Source: an uncultured Hyphomonas sp. (lineage in GTDB: Bacteria > Pseudomonadota > Alphaproteobacteria > Caulobacterales > Hyphomonadaceae). From it: DNA of 64,000 bases. The position numbers were made by a program, and so were the translations under genes. A model generated the notes under the pieces. The model made no database searches, was not told the origin of the DNA, and saw only the letters and a list, made by a program, of their open reading frames with translations. The stretch covers positions 682,001 to 746,000 of the forward strand of contig NZ_OY776147.1 of assembly GCF_963675305.1 (NCBI RefSeq), written 5' to 3'. Positions 7,654-17,600 of the stretch are shown here, piece by piece. Positions within the stretch are counted from its first letter, which is position 1, and each line of letters begins with the position of its first letter.

Positions 7654-8706
7654 TCAGCTGCCAGCTTCTACTTCGTCTTCTTCTTTCATGGGCCAGTCCG
7701 GTTCGTGGGTGACATTGTCCAGGAATGTGTCATCCATCCGGCGGCCTGAGACGCGTTCCAGCGCATCGAAGATGGGGCGGGCTTTCTTGTCTTTCAGCAA
7801 GGGAATGCGGCTGGCGATGTCTGCGGCGCGTGCATAGCGCAGCTGGGCGGTTTCCATGTCGCCGCGCGCCTCTGCGCAGGCGCCCAGATTGTGCAGCACT
7901 GCGGGGGCGTCCGGCCATTGCCGGCCCAGTTCATCCCATTGCGCGCAGGCGCCCAGCATCTCGCCGCGCTTGGTCGCTTTCACCGCGGCGGCAAAGCGCG
8001 GATCGTTCTGCTCTTCCGGGATCAGGCCTTCCGTCATGATTTCGGCACGGACGGTCGCGTCATAGGGGGCGATGTCCGTCCGGAACCGGCGCACCGCCTC
8101 GACCGTCGCATCCGCGATCATGCCATAGGGCGCGTCGCGCGGGTCGTAGCTTGAACGGATCGGATCGCGCCACACGCCGAGTTCGCGGCCGTCATCTTCA
8201 TATTCGCGGATGTCGACACAGGATTCCTGATTGGCGCCGCCGCCCTGATTGTGGCTGAAGATCACGCGGCCCGTGTCCCGGTCGACCAGGCGGGCGGTGA
8301 CAATCACTTCCACGGTTTCTTCGGTACACTCGGTTTCTACGATGGCGCGATGCTCGCAGTCGAACGGTGCGTCATATTCCACGCATTTGCGGTCGCGCTC
8401 GAACCGGGTTTCGCCTTCCCAGTTTTCGATCTCGACATAGCCTTCATAGAGGCCCTGCGGCTGGCCGGGACCGCCGACGCCGAACCAGTAGGCGCCGTCC
8501 AGAACCACATCGTCCAGCATGCGGGCAAACTCTTCCTCGGCGACATTGCCGGCCGGCCCGCGGAACTGGCCGACCTGAACATCGCGATAGGCCGCCGCTT
8601 CCGGAAAGGTCGGCACCATGCGGGCGCGATAGTCGTAACCGGGCGTGGTGCAGGCGGCCATCAGGGGCAGGGCGAGCAGCAGGCAGGCAGAGAAGAAACG
8701 GCGCAT
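7654..8706 (-). CDS. Outer-membrane or periplasmic lipoprotein with TPR-like C-terminus
   Basis: 350 aa. The N-terminus MRRFFSACLLLALPLMAAC is a type II signal with the lipobox cysteine at residue 19. The middle part has a long run with paired cysteines (FERDRKCVEYDAPFDCEHRAIVETECTEE) and a segment resembling ligand-binding or assembly lipoproteins (VEVIVTARLVDRDTGRVIFSHNQGG). Residues about 245-310 (GACAQWDELGRQWPDAPAVLHNLGACAEARGDMETAQLRYARAADI) look like a tetratricopeptide pair. It is expressed alone, divergent from the DUF3291 gene. Role unknown; scaffold for a surface complex is a guess. Confidence 0.82.
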   Translation of the reverse strand: MRRFFSACLLLALPLMAACTTPGYDYRARMVPTFPEAAAYRDVQVGQFRGPAGNVAEEEFARMLDDVVLDGAYWFGVGGPGQPQGLYEGYVEIENWEGETRFERDRKCVEYDAPFDCEHRAIVETECTEETVEVIVTARLVDRDTGRVIFSHNQGGGANQESCVDIREYEDDGRELGVWRDPIRSSYDPRDAPYGMIADATVEAVRRFRTDIAPYDATVRAEIMTEGLIPEEQNDPRFAAAVKATKRGEMLGACAQWDELGRQWPDAPAVLHNLGACAEARGDMETAQLRYARAADIASRIPLLKDKKARPIFDALERVSGRRMDDTFLDNVTHEPDWPMKEEDEVEAGS

Positions 8707-8866
8707 GCGGGGGATCCTTGAAATATCTGGCGTATTCCTGCGGTTTCGGACTGAACCTCAGATTAACATTGCAGCAGGCAGGCGAAAAACCCGCCCCCCG
8801 CCGGATTTCTGCTGGCGGTAGAAGGGGGGCGCACCAATATCAGCGAGCCCGACACAGGAGACCCCT

Positions 8867-9355
8867 ATGACCCGTCACCTCGCAGAGCTGAATATCGGCC
8901 GGCTGCTGGCCCCCACGGACGACCCGCGCGTTGCGGAGTTCATGAATGCGCTGGACCTGATCAACGGCATGGGCAAGCGCATGCCGGGCTTTGTCTGGAT
9001 GATGGAAGGCTCAGGCGAGCCGGGCACCGGCAATACCGAAACCAAGATCGGCGGCGATCCGCAATTCGTGTCGAACCTGACGGTGTGGGAATCGGTCGAG
9101 ACGCTGGAGAATTTCGTCTGGAATACGGTGCACCGCCAGTTCTATGAGCGCCGCGAGGAGTGGTTCGAAGTCATGGACAAGATGCATTTCGTCATGTGGT
9201 GGATCGAGCCGGGGCATGAGCCGACACTGGACGAGGCGCTGGAACGGCTGGACCTGTTGAACCGGATCGGGGATTCGGAAGAGGCGTTCGGCTGGTCCTA
9301 CCTGAAGGAGGCGCGCCTGTGGCGCTCGCGCGGGTGCCGGGGAGAGGTTGCGTAA
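8867..9355 (+). CDS. DUF3291 domain protein
   Basis: 162 aa, cytoplasmic. MTRHLAELNIGRLLAPTDDPRVAEFMNALDLIN, SNLTVWESVETLENFVWNTVHRQFYERREEWFE and VMWWIEPGHEPTLDEALERLDLL match the DUF3291 family, a dimeric ferredoxin-like alpha/beta-barrel fold related to antibiotic-biosynthesis monooxygenases. The biochemical role of the family is not established. AGGAG shortly before the ATG supports the start. It lies about 60 bp before the flavin oxidoreductase and may be co-transcribed with it. Confidence 0.87.
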   Translation: MTRHLAELNIGRLLAPTDDPRVAEFMNALDLINGMGKRMPGFVWMMEGSGEPGTGNTETKIGGDPQFVSNLTVWESVETLENFVWNTVHRQFYERREEWFEVMDKMHFVMWWIEPGHEPTLDEALERLDLLNRIGDSEEAFGWSYLKEARLWRSRGCRGEVA

Positions 9356-9418
9356 GGTAAATCATTGACGGGATCGTTGGCGGTCACCAACTGGAGGCAA
9401 ACCAGACTGGAGACCCGC

Positions 9419-10525
9419 ATGACCAGCCCGCTGTTCACCCCGTTCAAGCTGAAAAACATGGAACTGCCCAACCGGGTTGTGATGGCGCCGATGACGCGCT
9501 CGAAATCGCCGGGCGGTGTGCCGGGCGAGGATGTGGCGGATTATTATGCCCGCCGGGCTGCCTCTGATGTCGGGCTGATCGTTACCGAAGGCACGACGGT
9601 CCGCCGCGGCGGGGCCTCCAACGATCCGAACGTGCCGAACCTCCACAAGGCCGACGCCCTGGCTGGCTGGAAGAATGTCGTCGAGAAGGTTCACGCCAAT
9701 CACGGCCATATCGCGCCGCAGATCTGGCACCAGGGCCTGACCCGCAAGGTCGGCACCGGGCCTGATCCGGACGCCCCGACCGACAGCCCCTCCGGCATGA
9801 CCCATACCGGCAAGCAGGTGCTGCCGGAGCCGACGTCGGCAGAAGTTGATGACATGGTCATGGCCTTTGCCGATGCGGCCGCGGATGCGCAGAAAGTCGG
9901 CTTCGACTGTGTCGAGCTGCACGGCGCGCACGGCTATCTGATCGATGAATTCTTCTGGGACGTGATGAACAAGCGCTCCGACCGTTATGGCGGCTCGCTG
10001 AAGGATCGGGCGACGTTCGGCGCCGACATCATCCGCGAAGTGCGCAAGAAGGTCGGCCCGGACATGGCGATCATCCTGCGTTATTCGCAGTGGAAACAGC
10101 AGGAATACACCGCGCGCCTCGCGACCACACCGCAGGCGCTGGAAGAATTCCTGACGACCTTCGTCGATGCGGGCGTCGACTGTCTGCACGTCTCCCAGCG
10201 TCGCTATTGGGAACCGGAATTCCCGGAAGTCGATGGCGAGAAGGGCCTCAACGGCGCCGGCTGGGCCAAGAAGCTGACTGGCCTGCCGACCATCACCGTC
10301 GGCTCTGTCGGCCTGTCGGGCGACTTCCTTGCATCATTTCAGGGCGAGGGCTCCGGTCAGCGCTCGCTGGACGACCTGCAAGAGCGCCTGTCACGCGGCG
10401 AGTTCGATCTTGTCGCCGTCGGCCGCGCCCTGCTGCAGGACCCCCATTGGGCCACCAAGGTGAAAGAAGGCCGGGTCAGCGAAATCAGCGACTATGACGT
10501 CGCCGCGCTGGCGACTCTCTACTAA
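9419..10525 (+). CDS. NADH:flavin oxidoreductase, Old Yellow Enzyme family
   Basis: 368 aa TIM-barrel flavoprotein. Visible family features are the N-terminal LFTPFKLKNMELPNRVVMAPMTRSKSPGG, the FMN/substrate segment HQGLTRKVG, VELHGAHGYLIDEFFWDVMNKRSDRYGGSLKDR (active-site HGAHGY and RYGG) and the C-terminal FDLVAVGRALLQDPHW. These enzymes reduce activated C=C bonds of enones and similar compounds with NAD(P)H. The start at 9419 has GGAG at proper distance; an earlier in-frame codon at 9365 adds a poor leader. A strong terminator follows. Physiological substrate unknown. Confidence 0.95.
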   Translation: MTSPLFTPFKLKNMELPNRVVMAPMTRSKSPGGVPGEDVADYYARRAASDVGLIVTEGTTVRRGGASNDPNVPNLHKADALAGWKNVVEKVHANHGHIAPQIWHQGLTRKVGTGPDPDAPTDSPSGMTHTGKQVLPEPTSAEVDDMVMAFADAAADAQKVGFDCVELHGAHGYLIDEFFWDVMNKRSDRYGGSLKDRATFGADIIREVRKKVGPDMAIILRYSQWKQQEYTARLATTPQALEEFLTTFVDAGVDCLHVSQRRYWEPEFPEVDGEKGLNGAGWAKKLTGLPTITVGSVGLSGDFLASFQGEGSGQRSLDDLQERLSRGEFDLVAVGRALLQDPHWATKVKEGRVSEISDYDVAALATLY

Positions 10526-10681
10526 AGAGGGAAATCGGACTTGCCGGTTGCGGGAAAGTATGGCTTTCTTGCCTCTGTAGCAAACAGGCGCTTTGGGCTT
10601 CGGCTGTCCCTTCAGGGGCGTGATCGCAGGCTGAAGCGCTGCCTCCCTCAGGACGCTTAACACACCGGCGTTCCCAATCTG

Positions 10682-10732
10682 GCCCCGCGATTGCGCACTT
10701 TCACTCTCGTGCGCGGTGGCGGGGCTTCTTTT
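10682..10732 (+). terminator. Two-step hairpin terminator after the flavin oxidoreductase
   Basis: Outer stem GCCCCGC (10682-10688) with GCGGGGC (10719-10725) encloses an inner stem GCGCAC (10693-10698) with GTGCGC (10709-10714). TTCTTTT follows at 10726-10732. It lies about 155 bp after the stop and faces the convergent cupin gene. Confidence 0.85.
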
Positions 10733-10746
10733 AACCGGCGGCAAGC

Positions 10747-11253
10747 CTAGTCGGCGGAGGTTTCCCCCTCCCAGTAATCGACTTCGCTTTCCTGGCGTCC
10801 GACATATCGGAACATCCGTTCGCGCTTGCCGGGCAGGCGGGTGGTGGCGAGGAATTTGCCGCTGTCCGGATACTCGCAGATTTCCGTGTCGGACTTGCTG
10901 GAGATGGCGACGTATTTCAGCGGGATGCCGCCGGTGTTCGTCAGCTTGTGGGCATGGGCGGGACCGCCGCGCGGGGCGCCGAGCACATCGCCTGCCTGCA
11001 CGGCATGGCTGTCCGGCCCGAAGCGATAGGTGCCTTCGCCTTCCAGGATGACGAACATCTCGTCCTCGGCATGGTGGTTATGGAACGGGCAGGCAGACTT
11101 GCCCGGCGGCACGATGCAGAGCGCCGCGCCGATCTGCGTGAGGCCCACGCGATCCGAAATATCGGCATCGAGCGAGCGGTAATGCTCGCCCTGCTCGAAA
11201 GGCTCCAGCGGCAGCTCATCCAGCCGCGCGATAGGATTCAGTTTTTCGGTCAT
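10747..11253 (-). CDS. Cupin domain protein
   Basis: 168 aa with a single cupin barrel. Metal ligands are visible in FHNHHAEDEMFVILEGEGTYRFG (cupin motif 1, with two His, Glu and a downstream Glu) and GDVLGAPRGGPAHAHKLTNTGG (motif 2 His). Such proteins are small-molecule dioxygenases, isomerases or sensors; the substrate cannot be inferred. A C-terminal extension after the barrel (about residues 125-168) is rich in charged residues. It converges on the oxidoreductase terminator. No operon partner. Confidence 0.9.
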   Translation of the reverse strand: MTEKLNPIARLDELPLEPFEQGEHYRSLDADISDRVGLTQIGAALCIVPPGKSACPFHNHHAEDEMFVILEGEGTYRFGPDSHAVQAGDVLGAPRGGPAHAHKLTNTGGIPLKYVAISSKSDTEICEYPDSGKFLATTRLPGKRERMFRYVGRQESEVDYWEGETSAD

Positions 11254-11328
11254 AGCGTGTCAGAAGCCTTGTCAGTCGGGCTTTGATTTCTGCCTCAGCT
11301 TGACCAGCCAATTCAAGCGACCAGACCT

Positions 11329-11964
11329 TCACTGGGACATCAGGATGACTTCAAAAGAACCTTGCGGAGATCTCGGCCTGGATAGGGTGGCTTTCGCTTC
11401 GGAGAGTTGATGTGTCTCCTCATCGGTTAGATTGTCTTTGCCTTCGAGCTTGGCCACGAGCGCCTGACTTTCAAGATATGTGTCGATGTCCGCGATGACC
11501 GTATCAGTTTCAACGGCGCGGCTTTCAAACTCTGCCAGTAGGGCTTTGTCGGTCTCGGTCGGGTCGGGAAGCGCGCGCAGCGCTTCCACCCGTTCTTGTA
11601 GCCAGGTCCTGGCTTTGTCCCTGGCGATCTGGTTTGCCTCTGCTCTCTCCGGCGGCAAGTTTGCTTCGACGCTTGCGATCAGCTTCTCTCCGCTTGCGAA
11701 CAGGCAGTCGCCGGGCGCCATGGGGTCAGCTGATCCGGAGGCAGGGCCTTTATCTGCGGCGGTTATGCGAAGGCTGCCTATATAACCAAAACGGGATGAG
11801 TAGCAGACGCGGAAAACCGGCAGGGCCGCGCTGTCTGACGGGCCGCTTGTATAGACCGTGCTGTTTTCACCGGGCGAAAGCTCCACCCAGATCCTGTTGT
11901 TTTCCTGGGCGAAGGCAGCAGGAGCAGATACGGCCACAAGGCAGACAAGAGAAGCAAGTTTCAT
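11329..11964 (-). CDS. Periplasmic hypothetical protein
   Basis: 211 aa from the ATG at 11964. The N-terminus MKLASLVCLVAVSAPAAFA is a type I signal peptide cleaved before QENNR. The mature protein has a beta-rich first half with two cysteines (RVCYSSRFGYIG and MAPGDCLFASG), then a helical charged region from about residue 105 (ARTWLQERVEALRALPDPTETDKALLAEF). A start six codons earlier is possible but weaker. I do not recognise the family. It stands alone between the cupin gene and the divergent helicase gene. Confidence 0.72.
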   Translation of the reverse strand: MKLASLVCLVAVSAPAAFAQENNRIWVELSPGENSTVYTSGPSDSAALPVFRVCYSSRFGYIGSLRITAADKGPASGSADPMAPGDCLFASGEKLIASVEANLPPERAEANQIARDKARTWLQERVEALRALPDPTETDKALLAEFESRAVETDTVIADIDTYLESQALVAKLEGKDNLTDEETHQLSEAKATLSRPRSPQGSFEVILMSQ

Positions 11965-12156
11965 CTGAAAGGGCCTTTCCATTCTACTTTTCGAGTAGAC
12001 CAGAAACGTGCATCAGTTGCAACTTGAAGGCGTTTTCGACTTGTCGGATTCAGTAATCCCAAGGGGTGCTGCCATTCGCGCCTTGTTACGCGTTCGTACA
12101 ATACGCCTGACATTTCGGCGCTCCCGGCGCATAGCAACAGGGCCAATCCCTGCTAT

Positions 12157-14499
12157 ATGTTCCTGATGAGTTCCAATCCGAATCGTCTCTCGATCAGTCA
12201 GATGGCCGCGCCGCGACCGCCCGCCGCGCAGGGCGATGCGCCGTATCTGGATGGCCTGAATCCGGAACAGCGCGATGCCGTTATGACCACGGAGGGCCCG
12301 CTTCTGGTGCTCGCCGGGGCCGGCACGGGCAAGACCCGCGTGCTGACGGCGCGCCTGGCGCACATCATCGGTTCGCGCCTTGCCTGGCCGTCGCAAACGC
12401 TGACCGTGACCTTCACCAACAAGGCCGCCCGCGAAATGCGCGAACGGGCCCTGCGCCTGATTGGCGATGCGGGGGAGGGGCTGCGCTGGCTCGGCACGTT
12501 CCACTCGATCAGCGCGCAGATCCTGCGCCAGCATGCCGAACTGGTGGGCCTGAAATCCAGCTTCACCATTCTCGATACCGACGATCAGGTGCGTCTGTGC
12601 AAACAGATCATCGTCGCCGAGAATATCGACCCGAAGCGCTGGACGCCGCGTTACCTGGCCGGCCTGATCGATGGCTGGAAGAACCGCGCCCTGACACCGG
12701 ACCGCGTGCCCGCCGACGAGGCTTTCAATTTCGGCGACGGCAAGGGCATCAAATGCTACGAGATCTATCAGGCGCGCCTGAAAGTGCTGAATGCCTGCGA
12801 TTTCGGGGATCTGCTGATCCACAATATCACGATCTTCCAGCAGAACCCGGACCTGCTGAAGGATTTCCAGTCCAAGTTCCGCTACATCCTCGTCGACGAG
12901 TATCAGGATACGAACGTTGCCCAGTATCTGTGGCTGCGCCTGCTGGCGCAGGGCTCCCAGAATATCTGTTGCGTGGGCGATGACGACCAGTCCATCTATG
13001 GCTGGCGCGGCGCCGAAGTGGACAACATCCTGCGCTTCGAGAAGGATTTCCCGGGCGCCAAAGTGATCCGGCTGGAGCGGAACTATCGCTCCACGAAACA
13101 CATCCTCGCGGCGGCCTCGTCCGTCATCGCGCATAATCGCGGGCGCCTCGGCAAGACACTCTATGTCGGCGACGACAATGCGATAGAGAATGTCGATGCG
13201 GCGAAGGTGAAAGTACGCGGCCTGTGGGATGGCGAGGCCGAGAGCCGTCTGATTGCGGACGATATCGAGAGCTGGGTCCGTAATGGCGGCAAGCATGATG
13301 AATGCGCCGTGCTGGTACGTGCCTCCTGGCAGATGCGGGCCTTTGAAGAGCGCTTCATCCTGCTGGGCATTCCCTACCGCGTGATCGGCGGCCCGCGCTT
13401 CTTCGAACGTGCGGAGATCCGCGATGCGATGGCGTATCTGCGCCTCATCCGCTCGCCGGATGACGACCTTGCCTTCGAGCGCGTGGTGAACCAGCCGAAG
13501 CGCGGAGTTGGCAATACGACGCTGGCAAAACTGCAGGCCTATGCGCGGGCGGACGGGCGCAGCCTGTTTGTGCTGACGCCGATGGTGCTGCAGACTGATG
13601 AGGTGAAAGGCGGGGCCAAGCGCGGCCTCACCCAGTTCATCGACCAGATCAATATGTGGCGGGACCGTCTCAATAACGGCATGCCGCATACGGAGCTTGC
13701 CGAGGTGATCCTCGAAGAGTCGGGCTATACCGACATGCTGCAGAAGGACCGCAGTCCGCAGGCGCAGACGCGGCTGGACAACCTCAAGGAACTGGTCCGC
13801 GCGATGGGCGAGTTCGACACGCTGGCGGGCTTTCTCGAACATGTGGAACTGGTCATGGATGCCTCCACCGGCGGGGCAGACGAAGATCAGGTGCAGATCC
13901 TGACGCTCCACGGCGCCAAGGGGCTCGAATGGCCGGTCGTCTTCCTGCCGGGCTGGGAGGAGGAAGTGTTTCCCTCCCGCCGCAGCCTCGATGAGAGCGG
14001 GCTGAAAGGCCTCGAAGAGGAGCGCCGGCTTGCCTATGTCGGCATCACCCGCGCGCGGGAGCGGGCCTATATTTCCTTTGTCGCGAACCGGCAGATCTAT
14101 GGCCGCTGGCAAAGCGTGATGCCATCCCGTTTCGTTGACGAATTGCCACACGAGAATGTCGAAGTGGTTTCGGAGACGGGGTATTCCGGCATGCCGGGCG
14201 GGGAGGATGCCTTCAGCGGCTCTATCGAAGATCTTGGCGAGCGCAGCGATTATTCCAGCCCCGGCTGGAAGCGCCTGAAGGAAAACGCGGGCAAGTATCC
14301 GACGACGGGTGCGCCGCGCGATGCGTCGAACCTCACCGCCACCAGCGGCGGCCCGGAAGCGTTCCGGAAAGGCCAGCGCGTCTTTCACGACAAATTCGGC
14401 TATGGCCGCGTCGCCTTCAGCGAGGGCAACAAGCTGACCGTCGATTTCGAGAAATCCGGCCGCAAGAAAGTCATCGCGACCTTCGTCTCTCAAGCCTGA
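12157..14499 (+). CDS. uvrD: ATP-dependent DNA helicase, UvrD/PcrA family
   Basis: 780 aa superfamily 1A 3'-5' helicase for nucleotide-excision and mismatch repair and for removing proteins from DNA. Motifs in order: Walker A AGAGTGKT (residues 53-60), motif Ia FTNKAAREM, Walker B VDEYQDTN, motif III GDDDQSIYGWRGA, motif IV LERNYRS, motif V TLHGAKGLEWPVV and motif VI YVGITRARER. The C-terminal GQRVFHDKFGYGRV..VDFEKSG is the Tudor-like domain that contacts RNA polymerase in PcrA/UvrD. A start at the nearby in-frame ATG 12166 is equally possible. Cytoplasmic; monocistronic. Confidence 0.96.
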   Translation: MFLMSSNPNRLSISQMAAPRPPAAQGDAPYLDGLNPEQRDAVMTTEGPLLVLAGAGTGKTRVLTARLAHIIGSRLAWPSQTLTVTFTNKAAREMRERALRLIGDAGEGLRWLGTFHSISAQILRQHAELVGLKSSFTILDTDDQVRLCKQIIVAENIDPKRWTPRYLAGLIDGWKNRALTPDRVPADEAFNFGDGKGIKCYEIYQARLKVLNACDFGDLLIHNITIFQQNPDLLKDFQSKFRYILVDEYQDTNVAQYLWLRLLAQGSQNICCVGDDDQSIYGWRGAEVDNILRFEKDFPGAKVIRLERNYRSTKHILAAASSVIAHNRGRLGKTLYVGDDNAIENVDAAKVKVRGLWDGEAESRLIADDIESWVRNGGKHDECAVLVRASWQMRAFEERFILLGIPYRVIGGPRFFERAEIRDAMAYLRLIRSPDDDLAFERVVNQPKRGVGNTTLAKLQAYARADGRSLFVLTPMVLQTDEVKGGAKRGLTQFIDQINMWRDRLNNGMPHTELAEVILEESGYTDMLQKDRSPQAQTRLDNLKELVRAMGEFDTLAGFLEHVELVMDASTGGADEDQVQILTLHGAKGLEWPVVFLPGWEEEVFPSRRSLDESGLKGLEEERRLAYVGITRARERAYISFVANRQIYGRWQSVMPSRFVDELPHENVEVVSETGYSGMPGGEDAFSGSIEDLGERSDYSSPGWKRLKENAGKYPTTGAPRDASNLTATSGGPEAFRKGQRVFHDKFGYGRVAFSEGNKLTVDFEKSGRKKVIATFVSQA

Positions 14500-14660
14500 T
14501 GTAAGGAGGGCAGCGCCGGGCGGCCTGTCAGGGGAGGACCAGGCGGGGCGTCAGGGAGGGAACGCGTGGCGTGCCCGGCGCTGCAGACCCGTTCTGGCAT
14601 GACCGCGCCGAACGCTTACCGAATGGGGCGTTCATGTTCCGCTCAGTTTGAGGCGTGGAC

Positions 14661-17600
14661 CTATTCCGCTGCGGGCAGGTGCTCGTCTGGCTTCTGGTTC
14701 TCGTTTGAAGTCGTTTGTTTCGCCGGGTACGGATTCGGCTCTGTCTTGCCGCGCATCCGCTGGACGTATTCGACATTCACCCGCCAGGCTTCGGCAGCGA
14801 CAGGCGTCACTGTATGCCGCCACCACAGGCCCGTTCGGTGCGGCACGAGCAGCCAGACCGGCGTGACCAGCAGGATCATGATCGTCGAGAAGGCAAGGCC
14901 GAACACGACGGCCGTGGCCAGCTGCACCCACCATTCCGCTTCAGAGCCGCCGAAATTGATGGCGCCCTGGCCGAAATTCACGCTCATCTCGAAGACCATC
15001 GGCAACAGGCCGCAGATCGTCGTGCCTGTCGTCAGAAGGATCGGGCGGATCCGCTGGGCGGCCGTCGCGATGGAGGCTTCTTCCGGCGTTCGGCCATCCT
15101 TGCGCAGCCGGTTATAGGTGTCGATGAGCACGATATTGTTGTTCACCACAATCCCGGCGAGGGCAACGATCCCTGTACCGATCATCAGGATCGACATGTA
15201 GGGCAGCACCAGCTGGATGCCGACCAGCACGCCCGAGGTCGAAATGATCACGGCCGTCAGGGTGAGAATGACCTGCCAGAAATTGTTGAACTCCCAGAGC
15301 AGGATCACGGCCATCATGAACAGGGCGGCCATGGCGGCCCCGCCGAAGAAGGCATTGGCTTCTTTCGTGTCCTCATCGGCGCCTTCGAAGCGGACTTCCA
15401 CGTCGGAGCTGAAACCGGCCTGGCCGATCCAGTCACGGACATCCTGCACGATGGCGGCGCCTGCGCCCTGTTCCTTCGCATTGCCGCGCACATAGTAGAC
15501 GCGCTTGCCGTCCAGGCGTTCGATCTGGCTGACACGCGGTGCCGGAATGCGGTCCACGAACAGGTTCAGCGGAACATTGCCGTTCGGTGTGGAGACACGC
15601 AGCGTGTCGATGGCGGAGGCGCTGCGGTCGTCTTTCGGGAAACGGACGCGGATATCGACCTCGTCATCGGCATCGTCGGGCCGGTAGCGGCCGACCAGGA
15701 TGCCGTTCGTCACCAGCTGCACAGCCGCGCCGATCTGGGCGACATCGAGACCATACTTGCCGGCTTCCGCGCGGTCGACCTGCAGGCGGTATTCGATGCC
15801 GGGCAGGGGCCGCGTATCGTCGATCTCACGCAGGTCGCCGCGCTGTTCGATATAGGTGCGCAGGCGGGCCGTGGCGTCGTCCAGCTCGGCCTGATTGTCG
15901 GAGAGGAGCGCGATCTGCAGGTCCTTGCCGGCCGGCGGGCCCTGTTCGCGGGCCTGGATCTGGAATTTCAGTCCCGGCACCTGCAAGAGGCGTGCGCGCA
16001 CGGCTTCCAGCGTCTTGCGCCCGTCATGCGTGCCGTCGGCGGTGGCGAGGTCCAGCAGCAGGCGTCCGATCGTATCGAGCGGCTGGTCGTTGGCGCCGTC
16101 GAAGCTGACGCCGCCGCTGCCGCCGGAAGAACCGGAGCGGGAAGAAATGGATTCGATGCCGTCGATGTCCGCAACGGCGAGTTCGGCGCGCTTGACGAGT
16201 TCCTTCTCTTCCTCCGCCGACAGGGCGCCCTGCGCCTGAACAAAGACGAATGCCTGTTCGGGTTCGATATCGAGGAAGAATTCAGACCGGTGGGCCGTGG
16301 AGCCAAACCACATGAAGATTAGGATCACGGAGCCGATAGCGGCCCCCGTGACCATCCACGGACGGGCGATCAGCGATTTGACCAGCCGGACATAGGAGCC
16401 CAGCCAGCCGGTGGCCTGTTCCGGGTCTGCGTCGGCAGCAAGGGCCGCGAGGTCGGCGTCTGTGCCTTCGGGGCGCGCGCCAATGACCGAGCCGAGCACG
16501 GGCAGGAAGATCAGTGCCATGACCAGCGAAGCCGTCAGGACGCAGATCAGCGTCAGCGGCAGATAGGCCATGAACTTGCCGGGCATGGAGTTCCAGAACA
16601 GGAACGGCACAAACGCGGCCAGCGTGGTCAGCGTCGACGAGACCACCGGCCAGAACATGCGCTTGCCCGCCATGGAATAAGCGTCCTTGCGCTCCAGGCC
16701 TTCGGCCATCTTCCGGTCAGCATATTCGGTGACGACGATGGCACCGTCGACGAGGATACCGACGGCAATGACCATGCCGAACATGACCATCATGTTGATC
16801 GTGAAGCCGAACGTGCCGAGCAGCAGGAAGGCCATCACGAAAGAGGCCGGGATCGAGATGCCGACCAGAAGGGCAGAGCGCCAGCCGAGCGCGGCGACGA
16901 CAATGATCATCACCAGCAGCACCGCCGTCACGATCGAGCTTTGCAGCTGGCCCAGCTGGTTGCCGATCTGTTCGGACGTATCGGATGTAATTGTTGCCCG
17001 CACGGTTGCGGGCCAGGACTTCTGTTCCTCGGCGATCGTGTCGCGGACGAAGTTCGCCGTATCCAGAACGTTCGCGCCGGAGCGTTTGACCACTTCGATC
17101 AGCATGGCCGGCTTGCCATTGAAGGTCGCGTAGCCCGTTGCGTCCTTGTAGGTGCGGCGGATTTCCGCGACATCCTGCAGCGTGACGACGGCGTTTTCCG
17201 TTCGTTTGATCGGCAGGTTCAGAGCGTCCTGCGCCGTGCGGATCAGGCCCGGGACCTTCACCGCAAAGCTGCCATCGCCGGTGTCGATTTCACCGGCAGG
17301 CACCAGCTGATTGTTTGACGAAACGACGTTGTAAATCTCCTGATAGGAGATGTTGTAGGTCTCCAGCATGGCCGGATCGATGACGATCTCAAGCACATCC
17401 TCACGTTTGCCCTGAATGCGGGCTTCAAGGATGCCGGCATTGCGTTCCAGCTTGTCCTGCAGCTTTTCGGCAATGTCGTTCAGGCCGCGCACCGGCGCCT
17501 CGCCGTATAGGTTCACCACCATGACGGGGAATTGCGAGGCGTTGAATTCCTGGATGACCGGCTCTCGCGCGTCCTGCGGGAAGAAGCGTTTGGCAAGGTC

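Noticed and set aside
12013..14493. An 826-aa minus-strand frame opposite the helicase
   Set aside because: It lies wholly over uvrD and has no motif of its own; long antisense frames are common in GC-rich coding DNA.
14500..14660. Possible small gene between uvrD and the RND permease
   Set aside because: Frames here overlap the permease C-terminus and show no coding signal.
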